A stretch of DNA of 64,000 nucleotides from Phialocephala subalpina (Eukaryota > Ascomycota > Leotiomycetes > Helotiales > Mollisiaceae): contig FJOG01000010.1 in assembly GCA_900073065.1 (NCBI GenBank), positions 455,178-519,177 on the forward strand, written 5' to 3'. Below, one piece after another: positions 1 to 10,143 of the stretch (positions are counted from its first letter, which is position 1; the number at the start of each line of letters is the position of its first letter). The translations under genes were made by a program, and so were the position numbers. The notes beneath the pieces are model-generated. The model ran no database searches. It had not been told where the DNA came from and was given only the letters and a program-made list of their open reading frames with translations.

Positions 1-211
1 CACTTGTATACCCCTCCTCCAAACGGCCATTCTGGGTCGTTCTGTAAGAAATATAAATCTCCCTTCTGGGGCTCACAATATCACATACGAATCCAATAGA
101 ATCGTGCTTATGGGTTCATTCCCAAGTAGCTCTCCTATTCGAAGCTATTCTCGACGAAGTACATCCCAATTTCCATGCAATTGACGCCCATTCACCCACC
201 CAAATGACCCT

Positions 212-885
212 TTATGCCTGAGTAGTCTTGGCAGCAGCCTGGTTGGGGTTGACCTTCTTTCCATCCTTGTTGTATCGGACTCGTGGAGGAGGAGCACGGT
301 TACGGCGACCTTCGCGGGATCGGACACTATGAGAAAATTGTCAGCCCTGCTGTTCTCTTGAAGGAAAGGACGTTCGACCAAGGTTTCATCTCATGGCGTA
401 ACGTACCGGACAATCTTGCCATGGATAGCGCAAGAGACACAGTACTGCAACTTGAGGTACATCTTGGGAACGGTGTATTCTGGGAATACGGAGGCGTCCG
501 AGATATCACCTGTGGAGAGAAATATGTCAGCCTGGTTCCAAGCCGTATGAGAAATATTCGATTCCAGCGTTTCTGAATTGTTTCCTAGCCCAATACCGAG
601 GATAGTACGTACGAATAGCGGCAGACTCGACCTATTTGAGACCCCGCAGTCAGCTTATGGCCTGTGTATTTCCTCAAAATTTACGGACCATATTTCTAAT
701 TGTGAAGCGCTTTATCGCCTTGTCTTTGGGAGTGCATCGAGAGCAGTTGGAGCAGCGGATAGGTTTGACATGACCGCGTCCCTTCTTATTACGACCGCTG
801 AAGTTTATGCGTCAGCACTGGAGTCTCGAGGCTATGGGGAGATGAGGAGGGGAACCGCTTACTTGCTTGCTCTCTTTTTTACCAT
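212..885 (-). CDS. rps26: 40S ribosomal protein eS26 (RPS26), five exons
   Basis: This is a component of the small ribosomal subunit near the mRNA exit channel. I join five minus-strand exons: 885-863, 797-689, 631-613, 509-407 and 326-212, giving 122 residues, the usual size for the family. The start reads [20 protein letters not shown], the middle has the zinc-type cysteines of RCSNCSRC and YCVSC, and the end is [18 protein letters not shown], all diagnostic of eS26. Exon 3 is only 19 nt (VESAAI plus one base). Intron 2 has an unusual GTCCGT donor, forced by the reading phase; the other donors are GTAAGC and GTACGT types. The gene is divergent from the ubiquitin-eS31 gene, which is also ribosomal. 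Family identity is certain; small shifts of exon edges are possible. Confidence 0.95.
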
Positions 886-1198
886 GGTTGCGGATGTTGG
901 TTGTCAAATCTGCTGCGGTTTGTCTGAGGATTTCGAAATATCGAGATATCAAGATCGCGACCCCAAAATTAGACGAGGGCATTTCTGTGTGCGAAACCCT
1001 AGCGGCCGAGTCCCGAAACAGCTTAGCCCCCACACTAGTGTAACCTTCATGATTTTATGGGATTTCTAACCTTCGAATTTCTTTCGAACTTCAAGCAAAA
1101 CTGTTGAGGAAGACAACCCGTTGTCTAGGTACGATTTCCCATCCAGCGCATCTTCCAAAACATCTCTAAATCATATGCTAACAATTCTATAGGCAGTT
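886..1198. promoter_or_regulatory. Shared divergent promoter region of rps26 and ubiquitin-eS31
   Basis: These 313 bases separate the start codons of two divergent ribosomal protein genes. The stretch just before the plus-strand start (CTAACAATTCTATAG, ending near 1192) looks like the end of an intron in the 5' UTR of the ubiquitin fusion gene. Co-regulation is inferred from position only; no specific binding site was identified. Confidence 0.5.
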
Positions 1199-1846
<648 letters not shown>

Positions 1847-2682
1847 AGCAATGGTGGCGAAATATGGACGGATGGCTTCTGAAAGCTTCTGATGTATCTA
1901 GTCAAGCTTACTCATCAAATGCTAAGCAGTTGCTGGACTGACAACAAAACTGGTTTTTGACATTCTGTGATATAAATTGGCTGGTGAATTTTTTTAAATT
2001 TTTTTGATACGGTCTTTTGTCTCTATTGAATACGTTCAATCGATCGAGTGATCAAAATTCTTGGATCTCCCATCGTGTAGCCTTCAATCTTGTGATTGTC
2101 TCGAAACACGAGGTACATTGAAGAGTGCTTGAAACAAGATATCGAGCATCACCTGAAAGAAGTTCAAGCAACATTCGAGTTGATTGCCTGGCAGCCATGC
2201 TTTGTATGAACCCAAGTCCTAGTAATTGTCCCAGATCTTCTGGGACATTGATGTATCTCTTCTTGGAACGCCGCGGGCACTAGCAGATTATCCTGCTGCA
2301 ATTTGCGTGCATTGCGTGGGATCTTAGGATCTTCAAAAGATTGGAGCTTGTCTAGATTTACCTTCGCTCAATCCTCGAATACTTCTTCACATCACCAACT
2401 ACTTGCCTTCTTCTCCTTTACAAAAGCAATACCTAGTAACTGCAATCACATACACAGCCACCTTCAAGCCTACATAACAACAAAACTCCTTTATCTCTCC
2501 TTCTTCTTCGAGCGTCAGAGATCGACTCGTTCATCCGCGAAGCTGAACTCTTTCACATATTGACCTAACCTCTCTTGGCTTGACAGGTACAAAGCATTCC
2601 CCATTCTCATAACTACCGTCTAGAAATTGCTTACCCTCTCAAGTCTCTAATCAATCGTTCACTCGAGCGAATATCAGCAATC
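1847..2682. other. Intergenic: 3' end of ubiquitin-eS31 and pyrimidine-rich upstream region
   Basis: No gene is seen. The right half (about 2380-2680) is rich in CTTCTTC tracts typical of fungal promoters and leads into the decayed gene that starts at 2683. An 86-codon open frame at 2303-2563 is low in complexity and is taken as non-coding. Confidence 0.5.
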
Positions 2683-3847
2683 ATGGACCTCAATATGACC
2701 ACAAAGACCCCACTTCCACTCCAGAAGGTTCGTTTACTTGAGCTGAAAAACAATTCTCTCTAACATCCTCTCTCAGAAGAAAGTGGCTCGTGTCAGCAAA
2801 AAAAATGGTATGGTCAAAATCGCCGGGAAGCGCTTAGACGTCGGTTGGAAATGGAAGGCACAAAAGCTATATCCCGACAAGCAAAACAAGCCATGGACAG
2901 TCGATGCCTACATGGCCGCATACCTCGGCTGCTCAGACAGATCTGAGCATTTCAAGCTTTTGTTTTCGGCGCTCGTAATTGAACTTTACAACCATGCCGA
3001 ACCCTACCTCGCCGCGAAGACCTAGTACTAGAGACAAGTGTTGGTGCAAAGTGTGCTTCAAGGTACAGACCTATCTAAGGTGGGAACATACGACGATATC
3101 CAGAAAGAGTACCTACTTTCCAATCCTTCAAATGGCAATGGTCGAGAGAAGCGTCGGAAACTCGTCCGAGGCCTCGGAAAATCTCTTTTGGTGGGATATG
3201 CGAGGCTGGAGGTATACGTCCACGGAACGATAGACAAAGACAAACAAGATTGAGCAAAACAAACAAGATCACGTTGGGAGCAGAAACATTCAATCCCCGG
3301 TCTCAAAGTTCCCTTGTTTCTGGAGAAGTCTGTCAAGGTACCTGCTCTTGGAACCTTGGAAAACGAAGACTTGATCGAAAGATACAATCGGATCTAATAC
3401 ATGCTATGAGCTATCAAGCATCTTACATCACCAACCCGATGGCAAGCTCATGGCTTCAGCAGACAAGATTATCCTTTCAAGTATTACGCTATCCCAGCCA
3501 AAGCTATCCCCTCCTGGATAATGTCGAAGGCCGAGGATGCGGAAGAACTTCTACCAGAAAAGGACTTCCCTTGTCAATGGCAGAAGTTCTGGGGAACAAA
3601 GACGCGCCGAGAGTCCTTGGAGGCCCATCTCAACGAAACTCTCCCCGAACTCAAGATCAGCCCATCAAAAGAAGAGTTTCTCTTGACGCATGATCCACGC
3701 TCTTTCAGCCTCGGCGAGCAGTGGTTTGACAGCTTGAGAGAGGAGATTGAACTACCAAAGATTCTCATGGACGTTGCACATATCGACCTTTTGGTCGAAG
3801 GCGAGAAGAATGTACATGTCTACGGTGGACCCGATGCTATGGGATAG
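2683..3847 (+). pseudogene. Unknown protein gene with in-frame stops; probable pseudogene
   Basis: I do not recognise the family. An ATG at 2683, a 15-codon exon and a 49-nt intron (GTTCGT...CTCAG, 2728-2776) lead into a frame that stays coding-like to 3847, and even to about 3985. That single frame holds TAG at 3023 and 3029, TGA at 3251, TAA at 3395, TGA at 3407 and TAG at 3845 and 3986. The segments between stops read as ordinary protein (for example DVGWKWKAQKLYPDKQNKPW and GEQWFDSLREEIELPKILMD). Two readings remain. One is a pseudogene with point nonsense mutations and no frameshift. The other is a live gene of about 301 aa with introns at 2975-3031, 3212-3283 and 3338-3418 (57, 72 and 81 nt). 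Those three donors all lack G at position +5 and are weak, so I prefer the pseudogene. Confidence 0.5.
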
Positions 3848-3991
3848 TGGGTGGTATTGGATATTTTCAAGACCAAGCAGGTTACGATACGTATTCGTCT
3901 GATACCAGTAGATGAGGATTATGAGTGGATTCCACATCATTGGGGTAATCAGGACTTGCTTGATCGAGCGCATGCTGGCACCGGATAGCGA

Positions 3992-4670
3992 AAGATCCGA
4001 GCACACGTCTGGAGGGGGCAGAGCGACTCGACCGAATAGGTGAGATTTAGAGCTGGAGCTTGTCTCAATCTCCTTTCCCGAGACCCGATGATGCAAAAAT
4101 AGAGATTATAGATGCCATGCTATGGACTGCTTCTGGAAGAAGGGTTTTGATTTCCGAAAACAGAAGCAAAGCGAGCAATAGCTAAATGGCAACGCGATGA
4201 GTTTTAGTTCAATGCATTGAATTTACCGGATTTTCTCCAACACCAACAGTCCTTTTCATTCGACCCGAGTAAGGAACCAGAAGTCTGGCCAAGTGAAGAG
4301 TTCTAAGTGTGAGCATCAGGATCTCGTCTCAGATTCACCTTTGGTCGTATCGGAGCTTCGAGTACTTTTCTCGGCTTCGAGCTTCATTGACGTCTTTCCT
4401 CCAATAATCACGCCTGTCAATCCTAAGACACAATCAAATCTGCGGTCTATCTACGTGATAGCCTCGTTTCCCTTGTCTTCTTCATAGAAGATCAAGAATC
4501 AACTCGGTCGACTTCAAATTCGACCACGCGTTCAGATCGATCTGAACTGGTACGAAACATTCTCAATCCTCATAATTGCACTGCTTACAAGCTCAGCTTC
4601 ATACGAAGGGGTCATCCATCCACAGCAAAACACGTTCTCTCGACGAACAATTCCCTCGACAAAAGCAACA
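3992..4670. other. Intergenic: no gene seen
   Basis: Only short open frames on either strand. The right end (about 4500-4670) is likely the promoter and 5' UTR of the next small gene. Confidence 0.5.
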
Positions 4671-5145
4671 ATGGGCGGCGGACCAACTTGGCCAGGTGTA
4701 TTTGGTGAAGTCGAGGCTACCCTGAAGGTATGGCTAACTTTCGAATACATATGATGTTCGCAGCTAATGTTCTATCTACACAGATGGATATCAAGGACGG
4801 CGATGCAAAGTCTACCCCAACTTCTACGGTAAAGGCAATGATGAGCGGCGAACAAAACATTTCAGCAAAGGTCAGAGCTCCTAGGAAGGTATGGCTCGCC
4901 TGATAAGCCCATCACACAAAATGTTCGCATTTAACATTCACAAGCAGGCGGATCTCGAGATTAAGGAGCAGCTCGCAAAGTATACACCAGCTCCAGCGGC
5001 AGAGGCTACTCAGACCAGCCTTACGGAGACAAAGGAGGAGCAACGCAGTAGAATTAATGCCCATGATGCTATGCTCAATAAGCTTCATGCGGAGCTCTGC
5101 GCGGAATTCGAACGATGGGAACCGCAACTGCTTGGACCTTGGTAG
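4671..5145 (+). CDS. Small hypothetical protein, three exons, C-terminal helix
   Basis: Exons 4671-4727, 4784-4888 and 4948-5145 join in phase to 119 aa. The protein starts MGGGPTWPGVFGEVEATLK and ends EFERWEPQLLGPW. The last exon holds a charged, probably helical stretch (about residues 75-110, rich in E, K, L and A) that could form a coiled coil. No signal peptide, membrane span or known domain is visible. Both introns start GTATGGCT, share ATGTTCGCA in the middle and end CAG, an unusual similarity. Intron phases (0 and 0) and clean junctions support a real gene; the function is unknown. Confidence 0.6.
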
Positions 5146-5664
5146 ATCAGTCGCAAGGTAAATCAATAGCTGGTCGATCCACAGTGCGTTGATTTCAGTC
5201 CTTCTACTTCACTTCAGAAGTAGCAGAGCATTCAAACAAGCAGTCACAACTCCCAACTACATCTCAAAGCAAGCACGTGCCCTTTCCATGCCCATCAACC
5301 CCGCGCTTCGCCAAGCCTCTAATGCCCCTCCTTCTTCGAGCTTGTTTCAGTGTGGAACCATACCAACTCAACTCTCGCCGACAGCGAGAGCAGCTTGGCA
5401 TATGCGTACAAGAGGCTCGTCATTCAGCTTGACAGGCATGTTTAGTTTGCTCTTGTTCCTTGATCAGCGAGCTTGGTTGGAGTCGTATTTGAGTTGGCGT
5501 GACGTAAGGCTTGGCGAGTGAAGCCTTGAATACAAGCAAGCTCTGCCTCGAGTGAGGTTTATTTGGTTCTTGTGCTGCTCTTCTTTTTTGGATTCAATCT
5601 TCCAAATCAGTTAAATTCCAAATACGTCTCTCCCACTATCTTTCCAAGCATTCAATCTTTCAAC
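5146..5664. other. Intergenic: no gene seen
   Basis: An open frame at 5189-5521 lacks an ATG start. It is more likely 3' UTR of the upstream small gene or random. The last 100 bases are T/C-rich and precede the next start codon. Confidence 0.45.
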
Positions 5665-6125
5665 ATGGATTTCGTAAACAAGTTCACCGGCGGCGGCAAC
5701 GAGCAAGGTCAATCTCAAGGCCAGAACCAAAACCAAACCCAACAGCAAGGCTCCAGTTCCAACCAACAATCCAGCAGCGGTGGAGGACTCTTCGACAACC
5801 TAGGAGACAAGCTCAACTCCGCAGCTGGCGGCGGAAAAGAAAGCGAAGAGAACGAGGATTATCTCGACAAAGGTACCGTCTCACCTCCGTTTCCCCTTCA
5901 CAATTCTCCTTACTTCTTTGCAGGATAGGTTGGGGGACTTTGGCTGATGTATAAACAGGAATCGATTTCGTCCAAGAGAAATTCATGGGCCAAGGACCAC
6001 AAGATAACGAGTCTGCGGTCGAGCAAGCGAAGGACGAGCAGATTTCGGATTTCGTTAGGGGGCAGTATAAGGGTGCGACAGGGAGCGATATTCCAATTAA
6101 GGATAAGGAGACGAGGTTTGGTTAG
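5665..6125 (+). CDS. Small Gln/Gly/Ser-rich fungal protein
   Basis: Two exons, 5665-5872 and 5959-6125, give 124 aa. The start MDFVNKFTGGG is followed by a Gln/Asn/Ser-rich low-complexity stretch (about residues 13-45), then GLFDNLGDKLNSAAGGG, and after the intron GIDFVQEKFMGQGPQDNESA and FVRGQYKGATGSDIPIKDKE. This layout (amphipathic ends around a disordered middle, repeated short helical units) matches small hydrophilic proteins common in ascomycetes that are often stress-induced. That assignment is inference from composition. No signal peptide or membrane span is present. Confidence 0.8.
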
Positions 6126-6531
6126 GTGTTGGGGTGGATGGGGTAGGAGGGGTGTTGGGGTGATGGGATGATGGGTTGTGTAGGAAACTGAGGATCTGCA
6201 ACAGAGTTTGGGGGCCAAAAGAGAAGGAAATGTGAAATGATATTTCTGACCACCCAACCTTGGAGCGCCATAAACATCTATAGTATAGCTAAGTCGAAGA
6301 CAGCGAGTGCAATTACCTCATTTGAGTGCAGCGTCTAGAATGCTTCATCTGTTGTCCTTGGTAGTGCGGCATATTTTGTTAAGCTTCATGGCCTGAGATC
6401 AGGTCGAACAATGGGTTATCATTGAACGCGTGGGCGATGAGCCCGGGTATCATATCTAACAGAACGCCTTAAAATGCAGTAACACCTCTCAATGCAAGAA
6501 TCACCTCCAAAGTCCAATACAAATGGAACTT
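6126..6531. other. Intergenic between convergent genes: no gene seen
   Basis: This should hold the 3' UTRs of the flanking convergent genes. No repeat or RNA gene was noticed. Confidence 0.5.
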
Positions 6532-8058
6532 CTACAAGAAAGAGTCCAACACAGCATTAAGATCCTGCCTCTTCCTAGCCATGGCAGTGGATCGACGTTT
6601 AGCCGGGGCTGATTCGCCAGAAGAGGTTGATCTCGAGTCTGCGATATTCGGACGTTTGGTAGGACCTTCGATTGAAGACCCTTCTTGAGTGCTTACTCCT
6701 TTGCTGTCTGCTGAGGACAAAATGGGGTCAGGGCCAACTTTAATTCGTGTGAATGCAAGATGTTGCATTTCGATGGTAGTGACTTTGCGAGAGCTTTTTT
6801 CCAAGCAGCTCGGAGTTGGTCCTAGGCGGAGAGAGACGATGGGAAGTGGGCAGATCAGCTCGTTCTCGACAACTGGCTGCTCTTCTATTTCGATGCCGGC
6901 TCTCACGAGGTCGGTATCATTCCTCAACTCGCCGATCTTGCAAATCGTCGTGTAGACTGTGAATTCCCAAGTCTTGCCTGCCCTGCCTGGAGTGGAAGTT
7001 GCCGTCTTGTCCCGAGATAGAAATCCTGGGATGTCCGTCCGCAGCAGCATAGATACCAAAGAATCCTCCGACAATTGTTGGGCATGCACCTTCCTGGTGG
7101 CTTTTACCTCCTTACCAAGCTTCGCTCGCATGATATCGGCTCGCGTCATGCATGCAGCTTGCAATCGTCCAAGCAGATGCGAATCGACAGTTGCCTTCCA
7201 GCCATGTGGGAGTGCTTGTGCACTATCTTGCAGATCGATACTACATCCCGTAACATCATAGATAGCAAGGGCTGGGAAGAGGTTGAGATATCCAAGGGAG
7301 ACATTGGTTATCTCTTCGAAGTTCCAAAGCTTCAGGATTCTCAGGACGCGAAAAGAATCTCCGCTCGTAGCAGCTATAGTCCATGCTCGAACAACTCGGT
7401 CTGATACTCCCTGTTGGTATTGACCATCCTCATTGACCATCTCCAATGCTACTAAATTTTTCATCTCAGACAGCTTCACAAGGTCGGGAACTGTGAAGGC
7501 TATTGTGATGGATAGGTATGTGAGGAAGTCGAAAGAGGTTGAGGCAAGAGGTTTGGCGTAGTATTGTAAAGGCGAATTGGGCGTGCGTAATTGTTCTCTG
7601 TATCTCCGCATTCGAAGTGTATTATCATCTTCTCGAAGTAGGGTAGAGAAAACTCGCCACGTATGAAAGCCTATGACTTGCCTAGCGACCAATGAGTATG
7701 AAGAACTGAGAGGCCGTGGGACAATCACTGACCTCTGTCTGACCTGTTCCCAGACTTGCTGTAACAGACGTCTTGGAAGAGGTTCAAGAACGTCAAAGGT
7801 GAGATTAGTAACGTTCTGCATAATTGTCTCGAGGGCAATTGCAACAAGAGATCGAGCGCCTTTCCTCCTCCCTGCAGATATCGGCGACGCTGCAAGACCC
7901 GTGCGGTAGGGCCAATTGATATCACTCTGGGCCGGCATTGCAACCGTCGTCTCGGTGAACATTTGTCCAGTCTGATCGTCAAACTTATGCTTGTCAGGTG
8001 GCATTGGCATCACATCCAACGCCTTCCGACGTCGACGCGTCTTCAAGAGAAGCCGCAT
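6532..8058 (-). CDS. Conserved-looking ascomycete protein of unknown function
   Basis: A single uninterrupted 508-aa frame with a genuine ATG. The N-terminus is basic (KTRRRRK). Residues about 85-300 are rich in leucine with short helical repeats (LEPLPRRLLQQVWEQVRQ, FDFLTYLSITIAFTVPDLVK, LRILKLWNFEEITNVSLGYL), resembling the leucine-rich segments that follow F-box-like regions in fungal proteins. The C-terminal 150 residues are Ser/Thr/Pro-rich, basic and probably disordered. No catalytic motif, signal peptide or membrane span was seen. It is convergent with the small Gln-rich gene and divergent from the J-protein gene. The function is not assigned. Confidence 0.8.
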   Translation of the reverse strand: MRLLLKTRRRRKALDVMPMPPDKHKFDDQTGQMFTETTVAMPAQSDINWPYRTGLAASPISAGRRKGARSLVAIALETIMQNVTNLTFDVLEPLPRRLLQQVWEQVRQRSVIVPRPLSSSYSLVARQVIGFHTWRVFSTLLREDDNTLRMRRYREQLRTPNSPLQYYAKPLASTSFDFLTYLSITIAFTVPDLVKLSEMKNLVALEMVNEDGQYQQGVSDRVVRAWTIAATSGDSFRVLRILKLWNFEEITNVSLGYLNLFPALAIYDVTGCSIDLQDSAQALPHGWKATVDSHLLGRLQAACMTRADIMRAKLGKEVKATRKVHAQQLSEDSLVSMLLRTDIPGFLSRDKTATSTPGRAGKTWEFTVYTTICKIGELRNDTDLVRAGIEIEEQPVVENELICPLPIVSLRLGPTPSCLEKSSRKVTTIEMQHLAFTRIKVGPDPILSSADSKGVSTQEGSSIEGPTKRPNIADSRSTSSGESAPAKRRSTAMARKRQDLNAVLDSFL

Positions 8059-8436
8059 GTTGGGAGCAGTGGGAATTGCATATGACTAAAAAAAAAAAAA
8101 AGAGCTGGTAGAAATCTGCCGATGTGAGATGTGCTCAAATATATGAGAAAGCGCTCGTTGGAACGCACATCCTGCGCTAATGTCCGCGAGAGTTTGAGAA
8201 CAATTGAGCTCATGAGACGCGTTGTAAAGAAAGAAGAGCTTCTTATCGTCCTAGCGCTATGCGATAAGGAACCACGCTAGCGTTAGCAAATTCCAGCAGC
8301 GACAGGGTCCTGAGCCGAACGGCGATGCTAAATCCAGGGCTAAGTTCACCCACTATCACGAGTATATCATGCTTGCTTCCCCTCTTGCTCATAATGATTG
8401 AACTGGCCAGTGGTTGAACTGGCTTCCCATCAAGCC
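8059..8436. promoter_or_regulatory. Divergent intergenic region with poly-A tract
   Basis: The 5' regions of two divergent genes meet here. A run of A residues lies at about 8087-8101, immediately upstream of the minus-strand gene (a T-run on its own strand). No specific site is identified. Confidence 0.4.
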
Positions 8437-9393
8437 ATGTTCAAGAAATCAGGAATACTGCTCTCATGCAACAATTTACATTCGCTCCAGACCTCATCAA
8501 CATCGAAGACGTCATTACATCCCTCCTCGGGAGCGCAGCAATGCCGTTCATATGCTATGGTCTCGGACGGCCATAGCAGACATAACCATGGCAAGCATCG
8601 TTGGCCAGAGGTCAGTTCTGCCAATTCGGTCCCGACTCCGTATCAGATCTTCGGCCAGAGGAAAGGCTCGCCATACTCGAAGAAGAGGTTCTATGAACTG
8701 GTGAAGCAGTACCACCCGGATCGACATGACCTCGAGCCATCGCAGAAGGGGCTTTCGTATGCGACGAAGCTAGAGAGGTACCGATTAGTGGTTGCGGCGA
8801 ACAACATCCTTTCCGACCCTGTCAAACGTGGTGCTTATGACTGCTATGGAGCAGGTTGGAACGGATCCCCGGATGTCGTTGGACCTCGAGATTCATCCGA
8901 AGCAACTACGTGGGGTACATACAGTGGCAGAGGATGGGGAGGCGGTCCCGGCGGGCCTAGTCAGAATGCAACGTGGGAGGACTGGGAGAAGTGGTATCAA
9001 CGAGATGCTAAAGGACCCCAAGAGCCGAGATTCGTCTCGAATAGTGCCTTCGTGGCTCTGATCATGATATTTGCAACTCTTGGGGGAATAGGACAAGCTA
9101 CACGAGCAGGCAGCCATGGTGTTAGTTTCATCGAGCAAAGAGATGCTTTGCATGACAGCATCTCTAAAGACCTCATGCGGCGAAGGAAGGAGACGACCAC
9201 CGTATACGGATCCAGGGAAGAGAGGATACACAGCTTTTTGAAGCAGAGGGATCCAGAGGGCTATGGAGTGATTGATCCAAAAGAGGGGAGTTATAGAAAG
9301 GCTCTGCCTCCACCAGAGATCTGCTCCAGTGAGGATATCAAGGGTAGGCGGATAGACGTCTATCAAGGCAAGAGCAACCCCAAGGAAGGTTAG
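8437..9393 (+). CDS. Mitochondrial J-domain (Hsp40) protein, Jid1-like
   Basis: This is a J-protein that would stimulate the ATPase of an Hsp70 partner. I chose the ATG at 8437 (318 aa), because the in-frame sequence upstream has no ATG. The first 50 residues are basic and Ser-rich (MFKKSGILLSCNNLHSLQ), like a mitochondrial presequence. The J-domain spans about residues 73-145: TPYQIFGQRKGSPYSKKRFY, then the HPD motif at 93-95 (YHPDRHD), then the last helix AANNILSDPVKRGAYDCYG. A Gly/Trp-rich segment follows, then a membrane span near residues 210-225 (FVALIMIFATLGGIG). A J-domain followed by one membrane span matches yeast Jid1 and its fungal relatives. The orthology is inference. Confidence 0.85.
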   Translation: MFKKSGILLSCNNLHSLQTSSTSKTSLHPSSGAQQCRSYAMVSDGHSRHNHGKHRWPEVSSANSVPTPYQIFGQRKGSPYSKKRFYELVKQYHPDRHDLEPSQKGLSYATKLERYRLVVAANNILSDPVKRGAYDCYGAGWNGSPDVVGPRDSSEATTWGTYSGRGWGGGPGGPSQNATWEDWEKWYQRDAKGPQEPRFVSNSAFVALIMIFATLGGIGQATRAGSHGVSFIEQRDALHDSISKDLMRRRKETTTVYGSREERIHSFLKQRDPEGYGVIDPKEGSYRKALPPPEICSSEDIKGRRIDVYQGKSNPKEG

Positions 9394-10143
9394 CCGTCGA
9401 ATGAAAAGCTTGGAGAAACGTTACAATCCTCACTTTTCAGAGTGATTTAGTAGAAAACGAAGTTATTGTGGTGCCTATCAAGGTTCTCGAGGACAGCTTC
9501 GAGGTGATTGGGAAGGGATACCAAAATACCGGTGTTAAGGGCAAGGACCTCTTATGGACCAGCCTGCCACGATGAAGCTACTGAGCTCTCTGAGATCCAG
9601 TTTGGAGGAGAGCCAGGGGGAATAGCATAGACAAATGCCGATGAATGACCAATTAGGGTCACTCTTCGAGCAGCAGCCTAGAGCTGACGAAAGACATGAT
9701 ATCAATGAATGAAACGTTGCAAAGTTATAAAACCACTTGAGGTTCTGATTCAGTGCACCTGTGATTCACAATTAGAATCCCAAGAATTTGCAAGTGAATT
9801 CAATTGTAACATCACTTAGGTAGTTGATGGCTTGCGGCGTCGTCATGTCTCGACTCAGCCTCGTGATTGGAGCTGACAATGATCCCAGCTCGCCTACGCC
9901 TTGGACAAACTCAAATAAATGCATCGCCACACCCCACATTTGACCAACCATTAAAGGGAAACCTTTCCTTCATGCTAAAACCTCCTTCCCTTTTCAAACA
10001 CTTCCATCGTGGCAACCCTAAGACGCATCCTCCTCTTCCTATCTCCCATCTTCGTTCTTCTCCTTGCAATCCTTATATCACATTACCAAACCACCTCCCT
10101 TCTCTCAACACCCTCACTTTTCTCAACAGATAAAGAAGTCAAA
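9394..10143. other. Intergenic; includes in-frame hydrophobic extension upstream of the chitinase
   Basis: No separate gene is seen. From 9979 to 10143 the chitinase frame is open but has no ATG. From a GTG at 10009 it would encode [20 protein letters not shown], a typical signal-anchor. Confidence 0.5.
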
